NCBI GenBank assembly: GCA_934654765.1
Contig: CAKUGX010000018.1
Location: 1 to 23,953 of the forward strand
DNA length: 23,953 bases
DNA from: an uncultured Collinsella sp.
GTDB taxonomy: Bacteria > Actinomycetota > Coriobacteriia > Coriobacteriales > Coriobacteriaceae
Direction: 5' to 3'
Shown here in pieces: positions 7,549 to 14,090 of this stretch. The stretch's first letter is position 1; each line of letters starts with the position of its first letter. The notes beneath the pieces were generated by a model, which saw only the letters and a program-made list of their open reading frames with translations, was not told where the DNA came from and searched no databases. Both the position numbers and the translations under genes were made by a program.

Positions 7549-8319
7549 ATGCCCACGCTCGACCTTTGGAATCTCGCATCCCAGCTCAAAAGCACCGATT
7601 ATCGCTGGGTTGACCTCACCCATACGCTCTCGTGCGACACCCCGCACTGGTTTGGCTTTGAGCCATTTGAGTCCACCAAGCTCTTCGACTACCTGCCCGG
7701 CACGCCCGAAGATATGCTCGCGCCCATGCGTTGCTTCCAGTATTCGGTCGCCTCGCAGTACGGCACCCACGTCGACGCGCCGCGCCACTTCCATGTTGAC
7801 GGTCGTTCCCTTGGCGAGATCGAACCTATCGAGTTTATGCATCCGCTCTGTGTGATCGACAAGCACGAGGAGTGCGCCGCAAACCCCGACTTTATCCTGA
7901 CCATCGATGACCTCAAGGCTTGGGAGGACGAGCACGGTCGCATTCCTGAGGATGCTTTCGTCGCCTTCCGCTCCGACTGGTCCAAGCTCGCCGACCTCGA
8001 AAACAAGGACGAAGACGGCCAGCCCCACTACCCCGGCTGGGACCTCGATGCCATCAAATGGCTTGTAGAAGAGCGCAACATCGGTGCCATCGGCCACGAA
8101 CCGGCAGACACCGACCCCGCAACCGTGACCACACGCGAGGATGCCTACCCCTACCCCGGCGAACAGTACATCCTCTCGGTCGACCGTTACCAGATTGAGG
8201 TCATGGACCATCTGGACGAGCTTCCCGCCACGGGCGCCGTCATCTTCTGCACCTTCCCCAAGGTGCGTGATGGCGTCGGATATCCCGCACGTGTCTTTGC
8301 GGTCTGCCCCGCGTCATAA
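7549..8319 (+). CDS. Cyclase/kynurenine-formamidase-like metal-dependent hydrolase
   Basis: A 256-residue member of the cyclase family (PF04199 type), metal enzymes that include bacterial kynurenine formamidase (KynB) and isatin hydrolase. Near the N-terminus is WVDLTHTLSCDTPHW. The defining metal motif follows as YGTHVDAPRHFHVDG (about residues 73-87, HxxxDxPxHF-like), and IGHEPADTDP lies near the C-terminus. The ATG has AAAGGAG upstream. No other tryptophan-degradation gene is nearby, so formamidase activity should not be assumed; the real amide, lactone or ester substrate is open. It is divergent from the aldo/keto reductase and followed on the same strand by a ketopantoate-reductase-like gene. 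Confidence 0.88.
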   Translation: MPTLDLWNLASQLKSTDYRWVDLTHTLSCDTPHWFGFEPFESTKLFDYLPGTPEDMLAPMRCFQYSVASQYGTHVDAPRHFHVDGRSLGEIEPIEFMHPLCVIDKHEECAANPDFILTIDDLKAWEDEHGRIPEDAFVAFRSDWSKLADLENKDEDGQPHYPGWDLDAIKWLVEERNIGAIGHEPADTDPATVTTREDAYPYPGEQYILSVDRYQIEVMDHLDELPATGAVIFCTFPKVRDGVGYPARVFAVCPAS

Positions 8320-8381
8320 GTTCCCATGCGTTTGTTCTTCTAAATACGGCCATCCGGTGCACGCGACATGGCCCGGCGGCA

Positions 8382-8419
8382 TACAATCCATCAGGCGCCC
8401 CATACGCGGGCGCCTTTTT
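8382..8419 (+). promoter_or_regulatory. Candidate -10 element followed by a terminator-like hairpin in the panE-like leader
   Basis: An 8-bp perfect stem (AGGCGCCC 8393-8400 with GGGCGCCT 8408-8415), a 7-base loop and T5 form a textbook intrinsic terminator. It ends only two bases before the GGGGAG ribosome site of the next gene. TACAAT at 8382-8387 could be a -10 hexamer, which would put the RNA start at the foot of the hairpin. Either the hairpin ends cyclase transcription, or it is a 5' cap-like stem or attenuator for the downstream gene. No convincing -35 is seen. Confidence 0.55.
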
Positions 8420-8436
8420 ATGGGGAGATGATTCAC

Positions 8437-9351
8437 ATGCAGATCAACAAGGTCGCCTTCATCGGCAAGGGCGGCGTGGGCCTGCTCTACGGCAGCATGA
8501 TCGCCCAAGCGCTCGGCAACGACGCCATCGAATACGTTATGGACGACGCGCGCTTTGAGCGCCACGCGGGTGATGCGCTCACCGTCAACGGCAAGCCCTG
8601 CGCGCTCAAGTCCGTCCGCGCGAGCGAGGCGACGCCCGTCGACCTGGTCATCCTCACGGTCAAGACAACCGGACTCGACCAGGCGCTCAAGACTATGGAA
8701 CGCATCGTAGGGCCCGACACGCTCATCGCATCCCTATGCAACGGCATCACCAGCGAGCAAAAGATTGCCGAGCGCTTTGGCTGGGAGCACACCGTCCTCG
8801 GAATCTGCCAAGGCATGGACGCTGTGTTTCTCAACGGCGCGCTCGCCTTTACCAATGCGGGCGAGATCCGCTTTGGTGCGGCCGCCGGCACCGACCCCGC
8901 GACCGTCACCGCTATCGACGGGCTCTACACGCGCTGCGGCATCGCCCATACCGTCGAGCACGACATCGCACATCGCATGTGGGCCAAACTCATGCTCAAC
9001 GACGGCATCAACCAGACCTGTATGGCCTACGGCGGCACCTACGGAAGCGCTACGGAGCAGGGCTCCGAGCAGCTCCGCAGTTTTGTCTCCGCCATGCGCG
9101 AGACGCTTGCAGTCGCCAATGCCGAGGGCATCGAGCTCACCGAGGAAGACCTGACGCAGATGGTGCGTCTCATAAAAGGGCTCGATCCCGCCGGCATGCC
9201 CTCGATGGCGCAAGACCGCATCGCTCAACGCAGAACCGAGGTCGAGGAATTTGCGGGTACCATCTGCCGCCTCGCGACCAAGCACGGTATCCAGGTGCCG
9301 CAAAACGAATGGCTCTATTCGCGCATCCGCGAAATCGAGGCCAGCTGGTAA
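8437..9351 (+). CDS. Ketopantoate reductase family protein (PanE/ApbA-like)
   Basis: From the ATG at 8437, with GGGGAG nine bases upstream, the product is 304 residues, the usual size. The N-terminal Rossmann motif is IGKGGVGLLYGSM. The middle contains VILTVKTTGLDQAL, then NGITSEQKI as in the family, and the C-terminal helical domain holds AHRMWAKLMLNDGINQ (candidate catalytic Lys) and PSMAQDRIAQRRTEVEEFAG (candidate catalytic Glu). Ketopantoate reductase makes pantoate for CoA with NADPH. However, many family members act on other 2-keto acids, and no panB or panC is in the window. A hairpin lies directly before its ribosome site; a bidirectional terminator follows. Confidence 0.85.
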   Translation: MQINKVAFIGKGGVGLLYGSMIAQALGNDAIEYVMDDARFERHAGDALTVNGKPCALKSVRASEATPVDLVILTVKTTGLDQALKTMERIVGPDTLIASLCNGITSEQKIAERFGWEHTVLGICQGMDAVFLNGALAFTNAGEIRFGAAAGTDPATVTAIDGLYTRCGIAHTVEHDIAHRMWAKLMLNDGINQTCMAYGGTYGSATEQGSEQLRSFVSAMRETLAVANAEGIELTEEDLTQMVRLIKGLDPAGMPSMAQDRIAQRRTEVEEFAGTICRLATKHGIQVPQNEWLYSRIREIEASW

Positions 9352-9389
9352 CGCCGCCGTACCGCATCCAACAGTCTCAATAGCAAAAA

Positions 9390-9419
9390 CCGCCGCAAAG
9401 GGCACTCCCCTTGCGGCGG
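9390..9419. terminator. Bidirectional intrinsic terminator
   Basis: A 13-bp stem with one mismatch (9390-9402 with 9407-9419) encloses the loop CACT. On the plus strand a pyrimidine-rich tail CTTCCTTCTTC follows. On the minus strand the tail is TTTTTGC. It separates the convergent ketopantoate-reductase-like gene (+) and the 68-residue membrane protein gene (-). Confidence 0.85.
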
Positions 9420-9459
9420 CTTCCTTCTTCATCTATGGGCAAAACCAGCTTCACAACGG

Positions 9460-9666
9460 CTAGCGCTGCACCTGCGGCGTCTCGTCCTCGTCATCGCGAC
9501 AAAGGGTCACGCCCGCACTTCCCAGCAGCGCTGCTGCGATGAGCGCGCCGACCACAATAGGAGCAGCCCCGCACGAGCCCTGCATGCCTGCGACAAACGC
9601 AGCTGTAGGGCCAAGACAGCCAAGTACCAATGCGACGGCGGCAACGGCAATATCTCGAGCATTCAC
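9460..9666 (-). CDS. Small two-helix membrane protein, unknown function
   Basis: A 68-residue protein starting at GTG with GGAGG about ten bases upstream. It has two hydrophobic segments, roughly residues 7-28 (VAAVALVLGCLGPTAAFVAG) and 36-56 (APIVVGALIAAALLGSAGV), joined by a short loop with a Cys (GSCGA). The tail is short and acidic (CRDDEDETPQVQR). I do not recognise a family. The good ribosome site, a strong terminator immediately downstream and the coherent two-helix pattern make it a likely real gene. Its function is unknown. Confidence 0.6.
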   Translation of the reverse strand: MNARDIAVAAVALVLGCLGPTAAFVAGMQGSCGAAPIVVGALIAAALLGSAGVTLCRDDEDETPQVQR

Positions 9667-9783
9667 AAGATCACTTCCTCCAAGAGAAAGACCCTATTTC
9701 TCATGAACCAGTGTGCCCCGCATGCATACGCCCAGCGTACCGCCACGGTAAGGGCTCTGTTAACTCAAACGCACATAAAGAAA

Positions 9784-9827
9784 GGGCGGCTTTACGTTGC
9801 CTAAAAGCTCAGTAAAGACGCCCGCCC
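9784..9827 (-). terminator. Likely intrinsic terminator of the secreted-protein gene
   Basis: On the minus strand GGGCGGGCGTCTTTAC (9827-9812) pairs imperfectly with GTAAAGCCGCCC (9795-9784), the ends matching in six-base blocks with an internal bulge. The loop is 16 bases, and TTTCTTT follows. It lies 31 bp past the stop codon of the gene ending at 9858. Confidence 0.6.
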
Positions 9828-9857
9828 ATCATGTGCCTATTTTGCTCTGATGGCAGA

Positions 9858-10634
9858 TTACCAACCGGTGTAGTAGTCGGTGGTTCCGGCGGCGCAGCCG
9901 GAGTCATAGACCTTGCAATCACCCTTGGAGCCCGTAAAGGTCGAGCCCTGGGCCATATCGCCCGCGGCAACAACGTAATAGCCGTCGGAATCGCGCCAGA
10001 AGCCCTCAGAATCCTGAGTCCATTCGCCCGTGCGATAGTGATAAAGCACATTGCTGCTGTAATAGGTCTCGCGGCGTCCGTTGTAGTTATTGACACCCGC
10101 AGAGCGCGTCAGGCCCGATCCGTTCGCGTAGGACGCGGCAGACGCGTAGGACGGAGTGTAGCCGGCGTTGTAGTACGAAGCCTGGGCGGCCTCGGCAGCC
10201 TCTGCCTCGGCGGCAGCGGCCTCGAGCGCTTCGCGCTTGGCATTCTCAAGCGCAGTGCGCAGCTCATCGAGCTCGGTCGACTTCGCGTCGACCTCCCCCA
10301 TCGTCAAAAGGCTGCCCGCACCATCGATACAACCCTGCAGCACAGCGCGCTCGTCATCGGTGGCATAGTCACCATACATGTTTAGGATAATCTGAGCGCG
10401 CATCTCAAGGGAATCGCGCTTGGCCTCCATCGAGGCGTTCCACTCCTGCATGGAACCATAACCATCGCCGCGATAATCAACGGGCTGTACCAGCGTCGTC
10501 TCGGACGGCGTAGATCCAACCGTATCGGACAGTGTTGCCGCGTGGGCATCAGTTGCGCCGGCGCCCGCCAAAAGCGCCACGGTCAGAGCGGCGGAAAGGG
10601 CGGCGGCTTTCGGTTTTCGTGAATCGATCCTCAT
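9858..10634 (-). CDS. Secreted protein with Ala/Glu-rich helical region and aromatic C-terminal domain (possibly double-psi barrel)
   Basis: From the ATG at 10634 (GGAGG 11 bases upstream) the protein is 258 residues. The N-terminus is a signal peptide: RIDSRKPK, a hydrophobic run, then cleavage near TDAHA-ATL. Next is a helical region, about residues 60-150, ending in a stretch rich in Ala and Glu (EALEAAAAEAEAAEAAQA), coiled-coil-like. A Tyr/Ser/Gly-rich linker follows. The last 75 or so residues (RRETYYSSNVLYHYRTGEW, then YYVVAAGDMAQGSTF, VYDSGCAAGTTDYY) resemble in pattern the 3D/RlpA-type double-psi barrel seen in cell-wall-acting proteins, where VVAA and VYDSG recur. That assignment is my inference. 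Cell-surface or peptidoglycan work is plausible; a substrate is not established. Confidence 0.75.
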   Translation of the reverse strand: MRIDSRKPKAAALSAALTVALLAGAGATDAHAATLSDTVGSTPSETTLVQPVDYRGDGYGSMQEWNASMEAKRDSLEMRAQIILNMYGDYATDDERAVLQGCIDGAGSLLTMGEVDAKSTELDELRTALENAKREALEAAAAEAEAAEAAQASYYNAGYTPSYASAASYANGSGLTRSAGVNNYNGRRETYYSSNVLYHYRTGEWTQDSEGFWRDSDGYYVVAAGDMAQGSTFTGSKGDCKVYDSGCAAGTTDYYTGW

Positions 10635-10849
10635 GTAGCTGGAAACCTCCGTAGTGCGTTTTTGCTGCGTTTGAGCTGCGTGTGATTCGATCGCGCTGCA
10701 TAGTACCTCGAGCAAATCGCGACCTGCGGTTTTACTCAAAAGGCGCACGTCAATTGCGTAAAACTCACATCCTCTCAACAGGAGTTTTCCACAACTCGAA
10801 TGCATAAAGCATGCCAAAAACCCTGTAATAGCGCCCTTCCTATGCAAAA
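10635..10849 (-). promoter_or_regulatory. Intergenic region upstream of the secreted-protein gene
   Basis: This is the non-coding part of a 312-bp gap. Reading on the minus strand I see a possible -10 TACTAT at 10705-10700, but no clear -35 at the right distance. TTGACG at 10753-10748 is not followed by a good -10. No small gene with a ribosome site and no known riboswitch pattern was recognised. Confidence 0.3.
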
Positions 10850-10886
10850 AAGGCGCCTGCGCAACCATTGCTTGCGCAGGCGCCTT
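10850..10886 (-). terminator. Strong intrinsic terminator downstream of metY
   Basis: A perfect 15-bp stem (10850-10864 with 10872-10886) has a 7-base loop. Read on the minus strand the stem is followed by a T-run ending in TTTTGC. It lies 60 bp beyond the MetY stop codon and isolates that gene from the secreted-protein gene. Confidence 0.92.
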
Positions 10887-10946
10887 GAGCAGGCATTTTA
10901 TGCAGTTATACCTATCGAGTCGCAAGGGGTCCTTGCACAAGTCGCC

Positions 10947-12257
10947 TTACTCGTCCAGCGCGGCGAAGGCCTGCTTCAGATCCCAAATGATGTCCTCGGC
11001 GTTCTCGGTACCGATGGAAAGACGGATCGTGGAGGGCGTGATGTTCTGCTCGGCGAGCTCCTCGGCAGAGAGCTGGGAGTGCGTGGTGGTAGCCGGGTGC
11101 ACGACGAGCGACTTGACGTCGGCCACGTTGGCGAGCAGCGAGAACACCTGCAGATGATCGATGAACTTCCAAGCTGCCTCCTGGCCACCCTTAATCTCAA
11201 AGGTGAAGATCGACGCGCCGCCGTTGGGGAAGTACTTCTGATAGAGCTCGTGATCGGGGTGCTCAGACAGGCTCGGGTGGTTCACCTTGGCGACATGGCT
11301 GTCACCAGCCAGGAACTCAACGACCTTCTTGGTGTTCTCGACATGACGGTCGACGCGCAGCGACAGAGTCTCGGTGCCCTGGAGCAGGACCCAGGCGTTG
11401 AACGGGCTGATGCAGGCGCCCTCGTCGCGCAGCAAGATGGCGCGGACATAGGTCGCGAAGGCAGCGGGACCGGCAGCCTCGGCAAACGAGACGCCATGGT
11501 AGGAGGGGTTGGGCTCGGCGATCTGGGCGTACTTGCCACTCGCCTTCCAATCGAAGTTACCGCCGTCGACGATCACACCGCCCAGCGAGGTACCGTGGCC
11601 GCCGATGAACTTGGTTGCGGAGTGGACGACGATGTTGGCACCGTGCTCCAGCGGACGGAACAGATACGGGGTACCGAAGGTGTTGTCGACGACAACCGGC
11701 AGACCGTGCTTCTTGGCGACCTCGGAAATGGCGTCGATGTTGGGGATGTCGGAGTTGGGGTTGCCGAGCGTCTCGAGATAGATGACCGTGGTGTTGTCCT
11801 TGATGGCACCCTCGACCTCGTCCAGGTTATGGGCATCGACAAACGTGGTCTCGACGCCAAACTGGGAGAGCGTATGCTCCAGCAGGTTGTAGGAGCCACC
11901 GTAGATGGTCTTCTGAGCCACCACGTGGTCACCGGCCTGGGCGAGTGCCTGCAGGGTATAGGTGATAGCGGCAGCACCGGAAGCGACGGCGAGACCGGCC
12001 ACGCCGCCCTCGAGTGCGGTGATACGGTCCTCAAAGACGCCCTGGGTGGAGTTGGTCAGACGACCGTAGATGTTGCCGGCGTCGGCAAGGCCAAAGCGGT
12101 CGGCGGCGTGCTGGGCGTTGCGGAACACGTAGCTCGTGGTCTGATAGATAGGCACGGCGCGGGCATCGGATGCGGGATCGGCGCTCTCCTGGCCAACGTG
12201 CAGCTGCAGGGTATCGAAACCAAAGGTGTGCTCGGGGTTGTTGATGAACTGGCTCAT
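10947..12257 (-). CDS. metY: O-acetylhomoserine sulfhydrylase (MetY-type), PLP-dependent
   Basis: A 436-residue Cys/Met-metabolism PLP enzyme, the length expected for O-acetylhomoserine (thiol)-lyase, which makes homocysteine from O-acetylhomoserine and sulfide in the cytoplasm; some relatives also make cysteine. Motifs: PIYQTTSYVF near the N-terminus, SGAAAITYTLQAL, ETLGNPNSDIPNI, VVDNTFGTPY, and the PLP-binding lysine in VHSATKFIGGHG. The C-terminal LSAEELAEQNITPSTIRLSIGTE is also family-typical. AAGGAG precedes the ATG and sits in the loop of a small hairpin. A dedicated promoter, an upstream mini-ORF and hairpins precede it, and a LysR regulator is divergent, so sulfur-responsive control is likely. 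The exact acyl substrate is inferred from family resemblance. Confidence 0.93.
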   Translation of the reverse strand: MSQFINNPEHTFGFDTLQLHVGQESADPASDARAVPIYQTTSYVFRNAQHAADRFGLADAGNIYGRLTNSTQGVFEDRITALEGGVAGLAVASGAAAITYTLQALAQAGDHVVAQKTIYGGSYNLLEHTLSQFGVETTFVDAHNLDEVEGAIKDNTTVIYLETLGNPNSDIPNIDAISEVAKKHGLPVVVDNTFGTPYLFRPLEHGANIVVHSATKFIGGHGTSLGGVIVDGGNFDWKASGKYAQIAEPNPSYHGVSFAEAAGPAAFATYVRAILLRDEGACISPFNAWVLLQGTETLSLRVDRHVENTKKVVEFLAGDSHVAKVNHPSLSEHPDHELYQKYFPNGGASIFTFEIKGGQEAAWKFIDHLQVFSLLANVADVKSLVVHPATTTHSQLSAEELAEQNITPSTIRLSIGTENAEDIIWDLKQAFAALDE

Positions 12258-12259
12258 GA

Positions 12260-12274
12260 CGATCTCCTTGATCG
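12260..12274 (-). promoter_or_regulatory. Hairpin presenting the metY ribosome site in its loop
   Basis: CGATC-AAGGA-GATCG on the minus strand is a 5-bp perfect stem with the Shine-Dalgarno AAGGA as the loop, three bases before the metY ATG. It could tune initiation or respond to an upstream structure. Small stems of this size are weak, so the role is uncertain. Confidence 0.4.
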
Positions 12275-12308
12275 AACGAAAGTAAAAAAGAGAGAAGTAA
12301 GTCGCTGT

Positions 12309-12340
12309 CTCCTGATCACGCCGACGGGCGCAAACAGGAG
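12309..12340 (-). promoter_or_regulatory. Hairpin across the stop codon of the metY leader ORF
   Basis: In the minus-strand RNA, CUCCUG (12340-12335) pairs with CAGGAG (12314-12309). Inside, CGCC pairs with GGCG around the loop CGUC, with wobble pairs extending it. The nearly continuous stem covers the last codons and UGA of the upstream mini-ORF. CUCCU could also pair with the mini-ORF's own AGGAG ribosome site, making a competing fold. A U-rich stretch follows about 15 bases later, too far for a classic terminator. Confidence 0.6.
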
Positions 12341-12369
12341 CCCGGCATTCGTCTTGGTAGGCAATTCAT
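12316..12369 (-). CDS. Putative 17-residue leader peptide of metY
   Basis: The mini-ORF encodes MNCLPRRMPGSCLRPSA, starts with ATG behind a near-perfect AAAAGGAGGA ribosome site (plus-strand 12376-12385 region), and ends in TGA 58 bases before the metY ATG. Two of 17 codons are Cys. Its first codons (AAU UGC CUA CC) pair with an upstream segment, and its end lies in a second hairpin. So its translation must change the leader fold. Cys-containing upstream ORFs that control sulfur genes are known in mycobacteria; homology to those is not claimed. No peptide evidence is available here, and translation is inferred from the ribosome site and context. Confidence 0.6.
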   Translation of the reverse strand: MNCLPRRMPGSCLRPSA

Positions 12370-12421
12370 ATGCGGTCCTCCTTTTGACATCCCGGTTCCG
12401 TGGTCGGCTTAATTACCTACC
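12356..12421 (-). promoter_or_regulatory. Long-range leader stem enclosing the mini-ORF ribosome site
   Basis: On the minus-strand RNA GGUAGGUAAUU (12421-12411) can pair with AAUUGCCUACC (12366-12356) over 11 bp, including one U-G wobble. The 44-base loop contains the mini-ORF Shine-Dalgarno and AUG; the 3' arm is codons 2-5 of the mini-ORF. A ribosome on the mini-ORF would open this stem. Confidence 0.6.
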
Positions 12422-12438
12422 GCCTTTGTGTGTTTTGA

Positions 12439-12467
12439 ATAGTACGAGCATTGTTTCGCTCGGTCAA
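12439..12467 (-). promoter_or_regulatory. metY promoter with palindromic operator in the spacer
   Basis: TTGACC (12467-12462) and TACTAT (12444-12439) are separated by exactly 17 bases on the minus strand. The spacer and one flanking base form the palindrome CGAGC-N8-GCTCG (12445-12462). The RNA start is expected near 12432, giving a leader of about 175 bases. A protein bound to the palindrome would occlude RNA polymerase; the neighbouring LysR regulator is one candidate, but the motif is not a classic LysR T-N11-A box. Confidence 0.75.
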
Positions 12468-12482
12468 TCACTTAAAAGCGCT

Positions 12483-12497
12483 AACCTGTTATCGGTT
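12483..12497 (+). promoter_or_regulatory. Inverted repeat upstream of the LysR gene, possible operator
   Basis: AACC-N7-GGTT is centred about 37 bases before the LysR ATG, in the divergent metY/LysR intergenic region. TATAGA at 12499-12504 is a weak -10 candidate without a good -35. Autoregulation or joint control is a guess. Confidence 0.35.
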
Positions 12498-12527
12498 TTA
12501 TAGATAGCAATCGAAAGGATGGCGTCG

Positions 12528-13430
12528 ATGACCCTTCAGCAACTTCGCTTTCTGATCGCCGTGGCAGAGTCCGGCTCAATCAACGCCGCAGCTCAGCGCC
12601 TCTATACCGCTCAGTCCAACATCTCAAACGCCGTCAAAAGCCTAGAACAAGAGCTCCATCTGGAGATCTTTACGCGCTCCAGCCGCGGCGTCACGCTCAC
12701 CAACGACGGCACCGAGCTTTTGGGCTATGCGCGCCAGGTCGTAGAGCAGGCCGACATGCTCGAGGCACGCTACGAGGATGGTGGCACCCCGCAAGCCCGC
12801 CTCGCCATTTCCGCCCAGCACTACGCCTTTTCGGTCGAGGCCTTTGTCAACGTAGTCGAGCGCTGCCGCGACAGCAAGTTCGAGTTCATCATGCGCGAGA
12901 CCACCACATCGCAGATCATCGATGACGTCCGTGCGTTTCGCAGCGATATCGGCATTCTGTATCTGGATGACTTTAACGCCCGCGTTCTGCAGAAGGCCTT
13001 CGCCGATGCCCGCGCAAGCTTCCATCCCCTATTCGACGCGACGGTCCACGTCTTCGTTAGCGAGCGCCACCCGCTCGCCCGCCGCCCTCAGCTGTCCCTT
13101 GCCGACCTCACGCCCTATACGCGCTACAGCTTTGAGCAGGGAACCTCAAACTCCTTCTATTACGCCGAGGAACCTTTTAGCTATATCCCTTGCGACCGCA
13201 ACATACGAATCTCGGACCGCGGAACACTTACTAACTTACTTATCACGTCGAACGGTTACACCCTGTCGACCGGTGTCCTCTCCAATGAAATGCAATGGGG
13301 TATGGCATCGATCCCGTTAGCAGACGCCCCAACGATGCACGTAGGCTATATCATGCACGACGAGCGCAAGCCCTCTCCCCTCTTGCAGCAATACCTCGAC
13401 GAGCTCAACCGCATCATCCATGCCAACTAA
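12528..13430 (+). CDS. LysR-family transcriptional regulator
   Basis: I place the start at the second ATG (12528), nine bases after AAAGG, because the ATG at 12519 abuts the ribosome site; this gives 300 residues. The N-terminal winged helix-turn-helix is standard: LQQLRFLIAVAESGSINAAAQRLYTAQSNIS in shortened form LRFLIAVAESGSINAAA then NISNAVKSLEQELHLEIF. The effector domain begins near residue 90 (ARLAISAQHYAFSVEAF). Such regulators bind DNA as tetramers and respond to a small metabolite. It is divergent from metY, so it probably controls that gene; for example, CysB and CysL control sulfur genes from similar positions. The effector, and whether it activates or represses, is unknown. Confidence 0.93.
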   Translation: MTLQQLRFLIAVAESGSINAAAQRLYTAQSNISNAVKSLEQELHLEIFTRSSRGVTLTNDGTELLGYARQVVEQADMLEARYEDGGTPQARLAISAQHYAFSVEAFVNVVERCRDSKFEFIMRETTTSQIIDDVRAFRSDIGILYLDDFNARVLQKAFADARASFHPLFDATVHVFVSERHPLARRPQLSLADLTPYTRYSFEQGTSNSFYYAEEPFSYIPCDRNIRISDRGTLTNLLITSNGYTLSTGVLSNEMQWGMASIPLADAPTMHVGYIMHDERKPSPLLQQYLDELNRIIHAN

Positions 13431-13485
13431 CTGTCGGAAGACGGGGTAGAAATCGTAGATTGCTAGCCCCCGGCGGGCATGGCGC

Positions 13486-13491
13486 TACAAT
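13486..13491 (+). promoter_or_regulatory. Candidate -10 element for rnhA
   Basis: TACAAT preceded by GGCGC, 38 bases before the rnhA GTG. TTGCTA at 13460-13465 is a -35-like hexamer but at 20-base spacing. A very similar GCGCTACA pattern occurs before the gene at 14091, so a local promoter style with weak -35 is possible. Confidence 0.35.
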
Positions 13492-13529
13492 GGTCACTCA
13501 CACGAAACGTACCCAACGAAAGGAAGCCC

Positions 13530-14015
13530 GTGAAGGTCATCATCTATACCGACGGCTCGGCCCGATCAAATCCGGGACGCGGCGGCTACGGCGCCGTGCT
13601 CAAATACACCAACCCCGCCGGCAAGACCTTCACCTCCGAGCTTTCGCGCGGCTACGCCAAGACCACCAACAACCGCATGGAGCTCATGGCGGTCATCGTG
13701 GCGCTCGAGGCACTTAACCGCCCCTGCGAGGTCGAGGTCCATTCCGATTCGCAGTATGTCGTCAACGCCTTTAACAAGCACTGGATCGACGGCTGGAAAA
13801 AGCGCGGATGGAAAACCGCCAACAAGCAGCCCGTCAAGAACCGCGACCTGTGGGAGCGCCTACTCACCGCCAAAAGCAAGCACAAGGTTGAGTTCATCTG
13901 GGTTAAGGGTCACGCCGGCCACGAGCTCAACGAGCGCTGCGATGAGCTCGCCACCACGGCGGCCGACGGCAGCAACCTCGATATCGATACCGGCTTTAAC
14001 GAGAGCGACCTGTAA
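13530..14015 (+). CDS. rnhA: Ribonuclease HI
   Basis: From the GTG at 13530 (GAAAGGA about 7 bases upstream) the protein is 161 residues, close to the family norm of about 155. An upstream in-frame ATG at 13479 lies in the promoter region and is rejected. The four acidic catalytic residues are visible: Asp in [11 protein letters not shown] (residue 8), Glu in NNRMELMAV, Asp in VHSDSQYVV, and Asp in ERCDELA, with the helper His in KGHAGHELN. It cleaves RNA in RNA:DNA hybrids, removing R-loops and replication primers. It stands alone between the LysR gene and an oxidoreductase gene, both on the same strand. Confidence 0.96.
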   Translation: MKVIIYTDGSARSNPGRGGYGAVLKYTNPAGKTFTSELSRGYAKTTNNRMELMAVIVALEALNRPCEVEVHSDSQYVVNAFNKHWIDGWKKRGWKTANKQPVKNRDLWERLLTAKSKHKVEFIWVKGHAGHELNERCDELATTAADGSNLDIDTGFNESDL

Positions 14016-14051
14016 CGGCGTTTTCGCACGCTATTTCCTGCCCCCTCGCGC

Positions 14052-14057
14052 TACACT
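14052..14057 (+). promoter_or_regulatory. Candidate -10 element for the Gfo/Idh/MocA gene
   Basis: TACACT preceded by GCGC, 34 bases before the ATG at 14091, with a GAGGGGG ribosome site between. No convincing -35 element is seen. It resembles the candidate at 13486. Confidence 0.3.
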
Positions 14058-14090
14058 CATCCTGTAAACCGAACGGCACGAGGGGGATAC

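Noticed and set aside
12258..12444. SAM riboswitch or T-box in the metY leader
   Set aside because: The leader lacks the SAM-I core pattern and the T-box TGG-containing antiterminator motif that I know. A translated mini-ORF with competing hairpins explains it better.
10800..12503. A 567-codon open frame on the plus strand, antisense to metY
   Set aside because: It is opposite a complete, well-recognised PLP enzyme, has no ribosome site or known domain, and runs through the metY terminator and leader. It is a by-product of codon bias in high-GC DNA.
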